From: Halalkalibaculum roseum
GTDB taxonomy: Bacteria > Bacteroidota > Rhodothermia > Balneolales > Balneolaceae
DNA length: 64,000 nt
Direction: 5' to 3'
Assembly: GCF_011059145.1 (NCBI RefSeq)
Contig: NZ_JAALLT010000004.1
Location: 372,001 to 436,000, forward strand
Each line of letters begins with the position of its first letter. The stretch's first letter is position 1. A program made the position numbers and the translations under genes. Positions 8,832 through 18,001 of the stretch are shown piece after piece. The notes beneath the pieces were generated by a model. It saw only the letters and a list, made by a program, of their open reading frames with translations, was not told the DNA's origin and made no database searches.

Positions 8832-9731
8832 ATGTTAAAAAAGTTACTAATATCATTATTGCTGCTATTGGCTTATGCCATGCCTATGCAGGCGCAGAAC
8901 TTCAGTTTCGAACTGAGCTACCAATCCTTCAGGCCATTCATCCATTTTCACCTGAATTATGAAAGTCAAAATTATCGGCACGATTACGAATCGGCCTATT
9001 TGAAAGGTTATATGGATGGGGTCATAGACGAATACTATTACCATCACCGGTACAATGAACTGGTATATGATTCCCGTGTGTATGAAGCCGGCTATCGAGA
9101 CGGTTTCAGGGATCGAGAACTACTGATCAGCCTTCGCGGGTACAACTGGTATCAGAGTCATCGATTCACCTATAACGATTATTACAACCCCGGCTATTCG
9201 GTACGTATCTGGCTGGACGGTTTATCCCTGGCATTTCTGCAGGCTCCTGCTTACCGGCTGCCGAAGAGATGGAAGTATAAGGCGCATCCCCACGTAATCC
9301 GTTATCGCAAATGGGTTGCCGGCAACCACCATCATAAAAAATTCAACCGGTACAGAAGTGCTGTGAGAATTGGAAATCATTACTCCAATAGAAACCGGCT
9401 GTATGAACGACAGGCTATAAAACCGAATCACAGGATTGGTAAAAAGCACCTGAATCGTGGGAACCGGTATACAGACAAACGTTACCGGGATAATCGCGGA
9501 AAAGGGGCGTTCAAAAATAATCGTATAGATCGTAACCGCGGTAAAGCCAAACATAGAAAAGCAGTTGGCAAAAACAATAATAGCAAACGCAGCCGCGGTG
9601 CTGTTAAAGCGCAAAAGAGACAAACCCGTAGTCGCGGTACCATTAAACACAGCCGAGGCGGGAATAAGGAAAAATCAAACAGGGGCAAAAAGCGTGGCAA
9701 ACGCAATCGTGGCGGAAGAGGCGGAAATTAA
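8832..9731 (+). CDS. Secreted protein with tyrosine-rich domain and long basic RGN-rich tail
   Basis: I do not recognise this family. A signal peptide (residues 1-22, ending MQAQ) precedes a tyrosine- and histidine-rich domain of about 130 residues with repeated YxxGYxDG-like motifs (YLKGYMDGVIDEYYYHHRY, YEAGYRDGFRDRE). From about residue 150 to the end (299) the chain is low-complexity and strongly basic, dominated by Arg, Lys, Asn and Gly (RDNRGKGAFKNNRIDRNRGK; KKRGKRNRGGRGGN). The tail should be disordered and could bind nucleic acid, anionic polysaccharide or LPS outside the cell. It is preceded by a perfect AGGAGG and a palindrome, and followed by a strong terminator. Confidence 0.75.
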   Translation: MLKKLLISLLLLLAYAMPMQAQNFSFELSYQSFRPFIHFHLNYESQNYRHDYESAYLKGYMDGVIDEYYYHHRYNELVYDSRVYEAGYRDGFRDRELLISLRGYNWYQSHRFTYNDYYNPGYSVRIWLDGLSLAFLQAPAYRLPKRWKYKAHPHVIRYRKWVAGNHHHKKFNRYRSAVRIGNHYSNRNRLYERQAIKPNHRIGKKHLNRGNRYTDKRYRDNRGKGAFKNNRIDRNRGKAKHRKAVGKNNNSKRSRGAVKAQKRQTRSRGTIKHSRGGNKEKSNRGKKRGKRNRGGRGGN

Positions 9732-9740
9732 GTATTCCTA

Positions 9741-9780
9741 TGTGGGACACGGTTCTTTTACTCCGTGTCCCATTTTTTTA
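9741..9780. terminator. Rho-independent terminator between convergent genes
   Basis: A perfect stem GGGACACGG/CCGTGTCCC closes a 10-base loop and is followed by a T7 tract on the plus strand. It lies ten bases after the stop of the basic secreted protein and overlaps the stop of the convergent M20 peptidase, so it chiefly terminates the plus-strand gene. Confidence 0.88.
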
Positions 9781-11328
9781 ATCCATTGTAAATATTTCGG
9801 CATAAATATCCATCCCGTACCAGATATTACCAATCCGTATATTCTCATCCGGTGCATGCTGGTTATTGTCATGATTGGCAATCGGTACAATCACAATGGG
9901 AGTTTGCATGACTTCTTCAAAATGAAACAGCGGTAATGAGCCTCCGAATGTCGGGTAAAGAATGATCTCTTCTTCAGTAGCTTTTTTAATTGCACCAACA
10001 ACCTGTTGTGCCATGGGATTATCGATAGGTGTCCGTACAGCCGGGTAACCGCCGCCGCGGGTTATTTTAGCAACTTTTCTGTTATTTAGCCTGGTTTCCA
10101 TATTGGGCTCCTGCCTGACAATGTGGTAGCCCTGACTGGCAATATGTGCCTCAACCCGGTCTTTCATGCGTTCCGGATCATTGCCTTTTGCCAACCTGAT
10201 ACCCAGACTGGCCACTGCTTTGGTCGGTATGACATTTCTAGCCAGCTCCCCTGTATTTCCGCTTTCCAGACCCCTTATGGTCAATGTCGGAAACATGTAG
10301 CTTTCAATCAGAGACCGGCCTTCCATTTCGGTCCAGTTCAGTCCCAAATCTTCCCTAATTTGCCGGTCGTAATTGGGCAAGGTCTCAAATGCTCTTTGGT
10401 CAGCCTCCGTGATCGGGGCCGTATTTTCGTTGAATCCCTCGATCAGAATTTCTCCGCTCTCTTTTTTCATGGTGGACAAAAGCTCGGCAAGCATTTGACC
10501 CGGAACCGGTGACCATCCGCCGTAATGTCCGCTATGCAAAGGACGGGAAGGCCCGTAGACCGTAACCTCCATGCCCGTCACACCACGGACGCCGAACACT
10601 ACCTGTGGTCGACCGCTCTGGTGCTTTGGACCGTCGAAAAAGAGCCAAAGATCACCCTGAAATTTATCTTTGTAGTGTTCCAGAATCTGACGCACATGCG
10701 GCGAACCGGCTTCCTCTTCACCTTCAAAGAAGAATTTGAGGTTGGAGGTCAAAGCAATACTCGATTGCTTAAGGGCATCAAGCGTATGAAGGATGGCAGG
10801 GAATGGCGCCTTGTCGTCGGAGGCTGACCTCCCGTAAATCCGCCAGTCGGGATTCACCTCTTCGTTGCTTTCACTCAATGAAACAGGCTTACCGCCTTCC
10901 TGCATAGAACCGGAGTAAATAGTTGGTTCCCAGGGGTTATGAGTCCAATTTTTTGGATCTGCCGGTTGACCGTCGTAATGCACATAAATGATCAGCGTTC
11001 GTTCAGCACCGGGGGTTTTGAGTTCGCCATAAACCACCGGCGGCACATCAGGCTTGTCCGGCAACGTCAATAACTCCATCCGGGCTCCGCGTTTTTCGAA
11101 TTCCTTTACAAGGTAGTTGGCGTTACGTTTAATGTTAGGCAGGTCGGATGCCACATTCGGTATCTTCAAAAAGGTGAGATACTCATTAAGTATATCGTAT
11201 TCATGTTGTATTCGATACTCCCTGACCTTTTCAACGGTACTTGTCTGGGCAAATGCACCTGTTGAACTAAGCACCAATACGACAATTAATATAGGTGCCA
11301 ATAGTAAATTCTGAATTCTAGTAACCAT
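9778..11328 (-). CDS. Secreted M20-family metallopeptidase (dipeptidase/carboxypeptidase-like)
   Basis: Zinc hydrolase that cleaves terminal residues from peptides, probably in the periplasm. From the ATG at 11328 (MVTRIQNLLLAPIL) the protein has a signal peptide ending TGAFAQ and 516 residues. The metal-site motifs are in order: YVHYDGQP, YGRSASDDKAPF, the catalytic FFEGEEEAGSPH, PLHSGHYGG in the lid domain, and the final FGGSLPLF and HAPDEN segments. The reading frame stays open to 11385, but a start there would overlap the upstream gene by 68 bases. The chosen start overlaps the upstream stop by 11 bases, which suggests translational coupling. Confidence 0.92.
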   Translation of the reverse strand: MVTRIQNLLLAPILIVVLVLSSTGAFAQTSTVEKVREYRIQHEYDILNEYLTFLKIPNVASDLPNIKRNANYLVKEFEKRGARMELLTLPDKPDVPPVVYGELKTPGAERTLIIYVHYDGQPADPKNWTHNPWEPTIYSGSMQEGGKPVSLSESNEEVNPDWRIYGRSASDDKAPFPAILHTLDALKQSSIALTSNLKFFFEGEEEAGSPHVRQILEHYKDKFQGDLWLFFDGPKHQSGRPQVVFGVRGVTGMEVTVYGPSRPLHSGHYGGWSPVPGQMLAELLSTMKKESGEILIEGFNENTAPITEADQRAFETLPNYDRQIREDLGLNWTEMEGRSLIESYMFPTLTIRGLESGNTGELARNVIPTKAVASLGIRLAKGNDPERMKDRVEAHIASQGYHIVRQEPNMETRLNNRKVAKITRGGGYPAVRTPIDNPMAQQVVGAIKKATEEEIILYPTFGGSLPLFHFEEVMQTPIVIVPIANHDNNQHAPDENIRIGNIWYGMDIYAEIFTMD

Positions 11329-11689
11329 AGAAGAAACCCTTAATTTTATCGTTATCCGGGAGTTGATTAACCTTTGATTCCCCATTCAAGAATTGAATAA
11401 TTTTTTCATACCCCTCTTTCAGGCTCTCGTAATCACCCTGATCGGCATAGATGGAAAAAGAGTAGATTCGCTCCCTGCCCCGATATACAGCAACCCTGTA
11501 ATTTTCAGTAATATCTCGATCCAGAAAGAGGTCCAAATCGCTGTAATTTAATGTATGTATGCGCTGACCAAGTGGGATATCTTCTGCTAACTCTTTCTTC
11601 TTAATCTGTTCAATAACCCCCGAAATGTTGACTTCCTCCTTTCCCGGCTCGTTATCGGTTGAAAATAAGTATTTTAATTTCTTGAGCAT
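11318..11689 (-). CDS. Hypothetical protein (123 aa)
   Basis: No family is recognised. The chain is mixed alpha/beta and cytosolic, with charged helices (EEVNISGVIEQIKKKELAEDI; DYESLKEGYEKIIQFLNG) and a central strand pair (YRVAVYRGRERIYSFSIYAD). No signal peptide or cysteine pattern is present. The stop codon overlaps the start of the M20 peptidase by 11 bases, so the two form a coupled pair on the minus strand. Confidence 0.65.
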   Translation of the reverse strand: MLKKLKYLFSTDNEPGKEEVNISGVIEQIKKKELAEDIPLGQRIHTLNYSDLDLFLDRDITENYRVAVYRGRERIYSFSIYADQGDYESLKEGYEKIIQFLNGESKVNQLPDNDKIKGFFYGY

Positions 11690-11858
11690 TACAAATTTGA
11701 ACAGGTAGCATTTTTAAATCCAATTCTGCAGGTATTTAAATGTGATGCTTTACTCTGTTGTAAGAGAAAGAATATACCCGCATATACCCGACGATACGTT
11801 AAGAAAAATCCAGCAGAAATTCGTATCCCGGGCAGAGGATTTGTAAATGACAAGCCAG

Positions 11859-12563
11859 TCAGCTCTCCATGTCTACTTTTTGATCTTCATAGGGATTCTC
11901 CTCGACAACGGTCCCGTCTTTTAAATTAATGATTCTATTGCCGTAACCGGCCATTTTCTCGGAATGGGTCACCTGTATAATCGTAACACCCTCCTCTTCA
12001 TTGAGCTTGGTAAACAGCTCCATAATCTCTTCACTCTGTTCAGAATGCAGGTTCCCGGTAGGTTCGTCTGCCAGTATCAATTTTGGATTACCGATGAGGG
12101 CACGCGCCACACCGACCACCTGCTGCTGTCCGCCTGAAAGTTGCGGAGGAAACAGATCTTTCTTCGCCACGATATTAAAACGGTCTAGCATATCAGCCAC
12201 CATCGCCTTACGCTGCTTTCCCCTAACCTTACGGTACAGCAAGGGCATTTCGATGTTCTCGTACACCGTCAGTTCATCGATAAGGTGGTAAGCCTGAAAA
12301 ACGAAGCCTATGTGGGATTTGTGGTAATCCGATTTCCTTTTTTCACTAAGACTGTGAACAGCCTCATCGTAAAAGTAGTACTCTCCTTCCGATGGATCAT
12401 CCAGAAAACCGAGTATATTAAGAAGGGTCGATTTACCGGCACCGCTTGGACCCATCACCGTAATAAACTCACCCTCTTCTATATCCAGATTAATATCCTT
12501 GAGTATAAAGGTACGTTGAAAACGCTTGTCTATGTATTTATCAATATTTCTAAGTTTAATCAT
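11859..12563 (-). CDS. ABC transporter ATP-binding protein, MacB/LolD type, with atypical D-loop
   Basis: Cytoplasmic ATPase expected to drive FtsX-type permeases. From the ATG at 12563 it has 234 residues: Walker A GPSGAGKST (38-46), Q-loop Gln90, signature LSGGQQQ (142-148), Walker B LILADE (162-167) and H-loop His200. Two sites are unusual. The signature is followed by VVGVARAL instead of RVAIARAL, and the D-loop reads GNLHS with His173 where the family has Asp. The other ATPase in the window (41832-42521) is canonical. The gene follows permease C by 151 bp and is the last member of the block headed by control region 2. An in-frame ATG at 12617 exists, but the start at MIKLRNI matches family length. 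Confidence 0.92.
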   Translation of the reverse strand: MIKLRNIDKYIDKRFQRTFILKDINLDIEEGEFITVMGPSGAGKSTLLNILGFLDDPSEGEYYFYDEAVHSLSEKRKSDYHKSHIGFVFQAYHLIDELTVYENIEMPLLYRKVRGKQRKAMVADMLDRFNIVAKKDLFPPQLSGGQQQVVGVARALIGNPKLILADEPTGNLHSEQSEEIMELFTKLNEEEGVTIIQVTHSEKMAGYGNRIINLKDGTVVEENPYEDQKVDMES

Positions 12564-12685
12564 CCGTGTAAGCTTTAAGCTGTCAGTTTTCAGCTGTTGG
12601 TATTTTTCTAACCGCAACGAACATCCGACCGGCTTTATTCATATTTAATTTATAAATCTCAAATCTAAATTCTCACCTCGCACCT

Positions 12686-12708
12686 CTCATGACTCATGAC
12701 TCATGACT
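12686..12708. repeat. Heptamer direct repeat (CTCATGA x3)
   Basis: Three consecutive copies of CTCATGA lie in the gap between permease C and the ATPase gene. It is one of several 7-bp-period intergenic repeats in the window. Confidence 0.75.
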
Positions 12709-12714
12709 AAAAAT

Positions 12715-15096
12715 TTACTCACTCCGCAAACTATCAACCGGATCAAGTGTTGCTGCCCTCAGTGCCTGATAGCTTACCGTAGCTACAGCTATGAGCAGGG
12801 TAATTCCTCCCGCCATTAGAAAAACATACCAACCAATATCAATACGGTAGGCAAAGTTCTGCAGCCATTCACCCATGGCGTACCAGGCCAGTGGCACGGA
12901 AATCAGGAAGCCGGCAAGAACCAGTATAACAAAATCCTTTGAAAGCAAGGCCATTACCTGGGCCGAGGTTGCACCGAGCACTTTTCGTATGCCAATTTCG
13001 CGATTCCGTTCTTCAACCAGGTATGAGGCAAGTCCGACCAGCCCAAGACACGCTACAAAAATCGCCAGGATTGCGAAACTGTTGAATATGTAACCGGCTC
13101 TGGTTTCCTGTTGGTACAGAGCATTGTATTCCTGATCAAGAAACTCATAGGTGAAAGGATATTGGGGGAAAAGATTACTCCATACCGCCTCAGTATCTTC
13201 CAAAACATTTCTGACGTCAGCACTCCGGAAACTTATCAGAAGTTTATTAAAACTGCCTCTCGGGAATATAAACAGTGGCTCAATCGGCCTGTGAAGGGAG
13301 GAAAAATGGAAGTCACGAACCACACCCACAATGTTGCCGCTGCCTCCACCAATTGAGGCTCTTTTCCCAACCAGCTCTTCAGGATCCATTCCAAAATGAC
13401 GGGCGGTAGCCTCATTAACCAACATAGCATACTCCCTGTCTTCCTGAAGGTTTGCCCTTGTAAAGTCTCCCTCCGTAAAAGCACGTCCTTCTACAAGCTC
13501 AATATTCAATGCATCGGTAAAGCCCGGTGTAACCCTTAATGCGTTGATGATGAAATTCGGGCCTTCTTCCACACCCTCAATATCCGGTCCGTAGCCTGCG
13601 CGAATACTCGTCGGTGTTTCGGATGACATGGCCACGCCCTTAATCTCCGAAACCTGCATCAACTCGTTCTGCAACGTGTTAAAGCGGTTTTCAACATCAC
13701 TGTAAGCTGTCAGCACCAGTACATTATCCTGTTTGTAACCCAGCTCCTTCTCCTGGATGAAATCAATCTGACGGTAAATCACCAGGGTGCAGATGATCAT
13801 AAAAATGGATGCTGCAAATTGAAATACTACCAGGAATTTTCGAAGCTTTGAACTCCCGCTGCTTATTTTTTTCCCTTTTAAAACTTCTGAAGGATTAAAA
13901 GATGAAAGCATGAGTGCCGGATAACTTCCGGCTACCAAAGTTACTAGGAGACCGGTTGCTGCCAATACTAACCAGAATTCATACGAGGCATAGTCAATAT
14001 AGATAGATTGACCAGTCAGACTGTTAAACCATGGGAGGAACAGTTCCATCATCAATAGAGAAAGGGCAATAGCCAGCATGGTTAAAAAAGCGGACTCCCC
14101 GTAAAACTGTCCGATAAGCTGTCTCTTCTCGGAGCCTAGAACTTTTCGAATTCCAACTTCCCGTGACCTTCGCGCCGACCGTGCCGTAGCAAGGTTCATA
14201 TAGTTGATACAAGCAATGATCAAAATGATGATGGCAATAGCTGTGGCAGCTAACACGTAACGAATATCACTCTGGGGTGCGATTTCCCCCTCGACATCCG
14301 AATAAAGATGGATATCTGTAAGCGGTTGGAAAAGTAAGTCCAAAGAAGCTGCGAACTCATTCTCCGGGAAATTTTCCGTGATAAAAGCATCTACTTTTTG
14401 CTTTAAACCGGATGCACCGCCCTGATTATCCAGCACCAGGTAGGTATAAAAATTGGCAGAGCGCCAGGTATCATCACTGAGTTCACTCCAACCGCTTCTT
14501 GTTATCAGCGACGCAAAAAAATCATATCGAAAGTGACTGTTACCCGGTATGTTTTCCATTACCCCCGTCACTTCAAATACACGATTGTTAACCTCCAGAC
14601 TTTTTCCGATCGCGTTATGATTATCGAAATACTTCAATGCCATCTCCCTGCTGATCACAATGGTATTCGGCTTGGCCAGTGCGGTGTTGGAATTGCCTGA
14701 CAACAATTCAAAGTCGAACACCCGGAAAAGGGTAGAGTCTGCGTATGCAAACTTACGTTCTTCAAAAACTTTGTTATCATTGCGTATGACAAGCGGCTGG
14801 AACCTGCCTACATCATAAATGCGTACCCCTGTTTCCACTTCCGGATACAGGTTTTCAAGGGTAGGCAAGATCATTGAAGGGGTTAAAGCAATATGAGCCT
14901 GTGGATGGTCCATAGTAACCCTATAGATACGGTCGGATTTTGAGTGATACTGATCATAAGACAGCTCATAGGAAACGTACCTGAAGATCAGCATACAAAC
15001 CGCAATACCAACCGCAAGTCCCAGGATATTGATTAGTGAATATCCCTTGTATTTTCTAAGATTTCGAAGTGCAATTTTTATGTAATTTTTTATCAT
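12715..15096 (-). CDS. FtsX/MacB-type ABC transporter permease (permease C, 793 aa)
   Basis: The first periplasmic segment is shorter than in most paralogues (MDHPQAHIALTPSMILPTLENLYP). The first FtsX motif is REVGIRKVLGSEKRQ, preceded by ATARSARRS; the second is NREIGIRKVLGATSAQ, with Asn-Arg where the other copies have a Lys- or Gln-Glu. The C-terminus is DPVDSLRSE. Its immediate upstream sequence (cataacattctgcttt, then gctgtcaggtttc) is nearly identical to that of permease G, which argues for duplication including the leader. It is followed by the divergent ATPase 151 bp downstream, the only permease in this block adjacent to an ATPase. Confidence 0.93.
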   Translation of the reverse strand: MIKNYIKIALRNLRKYKGYSLINILGLAVGIAVCMLIFRYVSYELSYDQYHSKSDRIYRVTMDHPQAHIALTPSMILPTLENLYPEVETGVRIYDVGRFQPLVIRNDNKVFEERKFAYADSTLFRVFDFELLSGNSNTALAKPNTIVISREMALKYFDNHNAIGKSLEVNNRVFEVTGVMENIPGNSHFRYDFFASLITRSGWSELSDDTWRSANFYTYLVLDNQGGASGLKQKVDAFITENFPENEFAASLDLLFQPLTDIHLYSDVEGEIAPQSDIRYVLAATAIAIIILIIACINYMNLATARSARRSREVGIRKVLGSEKRQLIGQFYGESAFLTMLAIALSLLMMELFLPWFNSLTGQSIYIDYASYEFWLVLAATGLLVTLVAGSYPALMLSSFNPSEVLKGKKISSGSSKLRKFLVVFQFAASIFMIICTLVIYRQIDFIQEKELGYKQDNVLVLTAYSDVENRFNTLQNELMQVSEIKGVAMSSETPTSIRAGYGPDIEGVEEGPNFIINALRVTPGFTDALNIELVEGRAFTEGDFTRANLQEDREYAMLVNEATARHFGMDPEELVGKRASIGGGSGNIVGVVRDFHFSSLHRPIEPLFIFPRGSFNKLLISFRSADVRNVLEDTEAVWSNLFPQYPFTYEFLDQEYNALYQQETRAGYIFNSFAILAIFVACLGLVGLASYLVEERNREIGIRKVLGATSAQVMALLSKDFVILVLAGFLISVPLAWYAMGEWLQNFAYRIDIGWYVFLMAGGITLLIAVATVSYQALRAATLDPVDSLRSE

Positions 15097-15255
15097 AACA
15101 TTCTGCTTTATTCCAAAGAGTTTCCTTCGGGACGGCTGTCAGGTTTCACTTACATTGACCGGAACAGACGACTGACGACCGTTTGCGTAATCACCCGACA
15201 CCATTGCCCTATTAATCATCCCACGTTTCACTTTTAAAAATCCAAATTTATGCAA

Positions 15256-15334
15256 AGAGCAATTCTATATTCTGACTCCTGAGTTCAAAATTTCGAATAC
15301 TGATTACTGACACACTGTTCACTGTAACCCGTAA
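15256..15334. repeat. Degenerate heptamer repeat tract
   Basis: A tract of 7-bp-period units (variants of TTCTGAC, TCCTGAG, TACTGAT, TTCACTG) lies directly after permease D's stop codon. Its wording closely resembles the tract at 39290-39375 that lies after permease K, including the shared strings gacacactg and atcattcac. Confidence 0.6.
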
Positions 15335-17764
15335 TCATTCACTTCTTAAACTATTAACAGGATTCGTTAGGGCCGCTTTCAGGGATTGATAGCTGATTGT
15401 AAGCCATGCCACAAGCAGAGCGACAACCCCCGCCATCACAAAAGTCCATATTGACATCTCAATATGATAGGCGAAATCACTCAACCAGCGATCCATTCCA
15501 ATCCAGGCTACCGGTACCGCAATGATGAATGCGGTAATAACCAAAAGGGTGAACTTCTTTGAAAGCAACAATACAATTTGTGAAATTTTCGCACCCAGCA
15601 CTTTGCGTATTCCAATCTCTTTGACTCGCTGCTGCGCCGTAAAAGAGGCCAGACCGAATAAACCAAGGGCTGCGATAATTATGGCAAGCAGGGAGAAATA
15701 TCCGAAAATCTCTCCCAAACGCTCTTCATTTGCATATTGCCGGTCAAAATTATCTTCCACGAAAAAGTAATCGAAGGGATAGCCAGGCCTTAAAGTTGCC
15801 CACTGCTCTTCGAGGTAGTCAAGGGTCTCGGTTCTCATATCACCTCGTATCTTTATCGCGACATTTCTGATTCGATTATCTGGAATAAGAAATACAATCG
15901 GTGCGATAGTCTGGTGTAGGGACTCAAAATTAAAATTATTGGTGACACCGATCACTCGCCCGCTTCGTCCGCCATATCGAAACTCCTTATCTATGGCTTC
16001 TTCCGGACTTGACCAGCCAATTGCCCGGACGGCTGACTCATTCAAGATAAAAGATTCTGTAGAATCACTGGCAAGGTTGATATCAAAATTCCTGCCCGCA
16101 ACAAGATCTATACCAAAGGTCTCCATAAAATTATGACTCACATGAATATCTGCAATCCGGGTATTGATCTCTTGCAGATCCCCATTGACCTCTGCCTGCG
16201 TATCCTGGGAATCCAGGAGTCTTCCTGACGGTACCCGGCTGGATACCGAAACATTGATTATTCCGGGATGTCCCAGTAGGCGCTGTCTGATATTTTCGTA
16301 ATTGGAATTGATATTCTCTCCGGTGGGAAGTACTGCAATATTTTCCTTATCGAATCCAAGATCTTTAGTGCGCATAAATTCCAGCTGATTATACACTACA
16401 ATCATGCTGGCAATGAGGGCGATTGATATTGTGAATTGAGTTACCACCAGTACCGATCTAAATTGACGATGGCTGCTCCCTACGCTGAAGGTGCCTTTCA
16501 GAACGCTAGCCGGCTGAAAACCCGATAGAAAAAAGGCTGGATAACTGCCGGCAATCAATCCTACGAATAACACTACACCTGCCAAGCCGGCCAGCTGCCT
16601 CCAATTTTCCGTTAGTTCTAAACCCGCGTTTATGGCCAGGTACTCATTGAAAAAGGGCAGCATCAACTGTACAAAGAAGAGAGCCAGAGCAAGGGCAATG
16701 ACCGCCAGGATCATTGATTCACCGATGAATTGTCTGATCAGTGAGCCACGATCGGCACCCACAACTTTCCTTAACCCAACCTCCACGGCACGCTGGGAGG
16801 ACCGGGCAGTGGAAAGATTCATAAAATTAATGCAGGCAATAAGCAGGATGAATAGCGCTATAGCGGTGAATAGGTATACATACTCAATATTCCCATTAGC
16901 CTCGATTTCAGAATCCAGGTTGGAATAGAGATGTATATCTGTAAGTGGCCAAAGATTAAGCATTGTAACTTCCGAAGGATCAGTGTCGGGACCACCAAAA
17001 CTTGTCAAGTGCCGGTTAATAAAGTCCGGTATCTGCGACTGAAGGTTCTCATAGTCATAATCCTCGGGAAGCAACAGGTAGGTAGCAAAATTGTTACTCC
17101 CAAAATTATTCATCATCTGTTCCCGGCCTCCGTAAAACTGTATTACCGGTTCCATGGAGGCAAGAAAATCAAATTGAAAATGGGAATTCTCCGGCACATT
17201 CTTCACGATACCGTTTACCTGGAAGGGCAGTCTGGTTCCCTGGTACTCAAGCTCCAGCGTTTTTCCAATAGGATCCTCATTACCAAAGTATTTTTTGGCA
17301 GTATGTTCAGTAAGCACCAAACCATCCGGGTAGGTTAAGGCTGTTTCCGGATCTCCCTTAAGCATTTCCCAACTGAATACATCAAATACCTCAGCATCGG
17401 CAAAAAAGAAGCGATCTTCTACAAAGGACTTGTCTTCATATCTAATCAACGGATTGATCTGCAAGAAGCGAACAGCCTCCTGTATGGTGCCGTTAAAATC
17501 CTCTTCCAACATCGGTGCAAACGGTGGAGCTACGTGCCCCAAATGCAAACTCGTTTCTCCATTACTGTTAAACCACTGCCTGGAAACCCTGACAATGCGA
17601 TCAGAATTTTCATGGTAGGTATCATAACTCAACTCGTACTGAACATAGAGCAGAATTAAAATACTGACACCCATTCCAAGGGCGAGTCCAAAAATATTTA
17701 TAAAGGAGTACCCCGGATTCTTCCGGATATTACGCAGGGCTATTTTAAAGTAATTTTTCAGCAT
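15335..17764 (-). CDS. FtsX/MacB-type ABC transporter permease (permease D, 809 aa)
   Basis: It begins MLKNYFKIALRNIRKNPGYS. The first helix is Gly/Leu-rich (GLALGMGVSILILLYV) and lacks the Cys pair of copies A, E, G and J. The first coupling motif is VEVGLRKVVGADRGS and the second KEIGIRKVLGAKISQ. It ends NPVNSLRSE. The first periplasmic domain carries the family hallmarks AKKYFGNEDPIGKTL and PLTDIHLYSNLDSE. It lies 238 bp upstream of permease C and 237 bp downstream of permease E on the same strand. No promoter motif was recognised in either gap, so I place it in the block starting at permease F. Confidence 0.93.
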   Translation of the reverse strand: MLKNYFKIALRNIRKNPGYSFINIFGLALGMGVSILILLYVQYELSYDTYHENSDRIVRVSRQWFNSNGETSLHLGHVAPPFAPMLEEDFNGTIQEAVRFLQINPLIRYEDKSFVEDRFFFADAEVFDVFSWEMLKGDPETALTYPDGLVLTEHTAKKYFGNEDPIGKTLELEYQGTRLPFQVNGIVKNVPENSHFQFDFLASMEPVIQFYGGREQMMNNFGSNNFATYLLLPEDYDYENLQSQIPDFINRHLTSFGGPDTDPSEVTMLNLWPLTDIHLYSNLDSEIEANGNIEYVYLFTAIALFILLIACINFMNLSTARSSQRAVEVGLRKVVGADRGSLIRQFIGESMILAVIALALALFFVQLMLPFFNEYLAINAGLELTENWRQLAGLAGVVLFVGLIAGSYPAFFLSGFQPASVLKGTFSVGSSHRQFRSVLVVTQFTISIALIASMIVVYNQLEFMRTKDLGFDKENIAVLPTGENINSNYENIRQRLLGHPGIINVSVSSRVPSGRLLDSQDTQAEVNGDLQEINTRIADIHVSHNFMETFGIDLVAGRNFDINLASDSTESFILNESAVRAIGWSSPEEAIDKEFRYGGRSGRVIGVTNNFNFESLHQTIAPIVFLIPDNRIRNVAIKIRGDMRTETLDYLEEQWATLRPGYPFDYFFVEDNFDRQYANEERLGEIFGYFSLLAIIIAALGLFGLASFTAQQRVKEIGIRKVLGAKISQIVLLLSKKFTLLVITAFIIAVPVAWIGMDRWLSDFAYHIEMSIWTFVMAGVVALLVAWLTISYQSLKAALTNPVNSLRSE

Positions 17765-17924
17765 ATCACATACCCGATATTTTCAATAGTAACAGACTCT
17801 TAATGACACGTAAAAATGGTAAAATGGTTACAGGGTGAACTTGAAATGTGAGACGATCTACAGCAGACCAATGACAGGCGAGAGATAAAAGCGGCCCTTG
17901 ATTATCGGTCAATCATTTCTGCCA

Positions 17925-17945
17925 ATTCACATTTCACATTTCACG
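17925..17945. repeat. Heptamer direct repeat (TTCACAT x3)
   Basis: ATTCACATTTCACATTTCACG lies in the 237-bp gap between permeases E and D. It is part of the window-wide set of 7-bp-period intergenic repeats. The remainder of the gap holds nothing recognised. Confidence 0.7.
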
Positions 17946-18001
17946 TTATTCCCTGTTCCAATTCTATCATCTCACATCTGTCTCTCAATTTTCCCTTTCG
18001 T

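Noticed and set aside
9222-9650. A 142-residue minus-strand frame opposite the basic secreted protein
   Set aside because: It is a shadow of the biased codons of the basic tail. The plus-strand gene has a signal peptide, a ribosome binding site and a terminator.
12686-12708. A possible CRISPR-like repeat
   Set aside because: The period is seven bases with no spacers. No cas gene is present.
15097-15255. Search of the gap before permease C for a fifth dyad pair and -24/-12 element
   Set aside because: No TGTnCG dyads and no GG-N10-G element in the right register. The gene is better placed in the upstream block.
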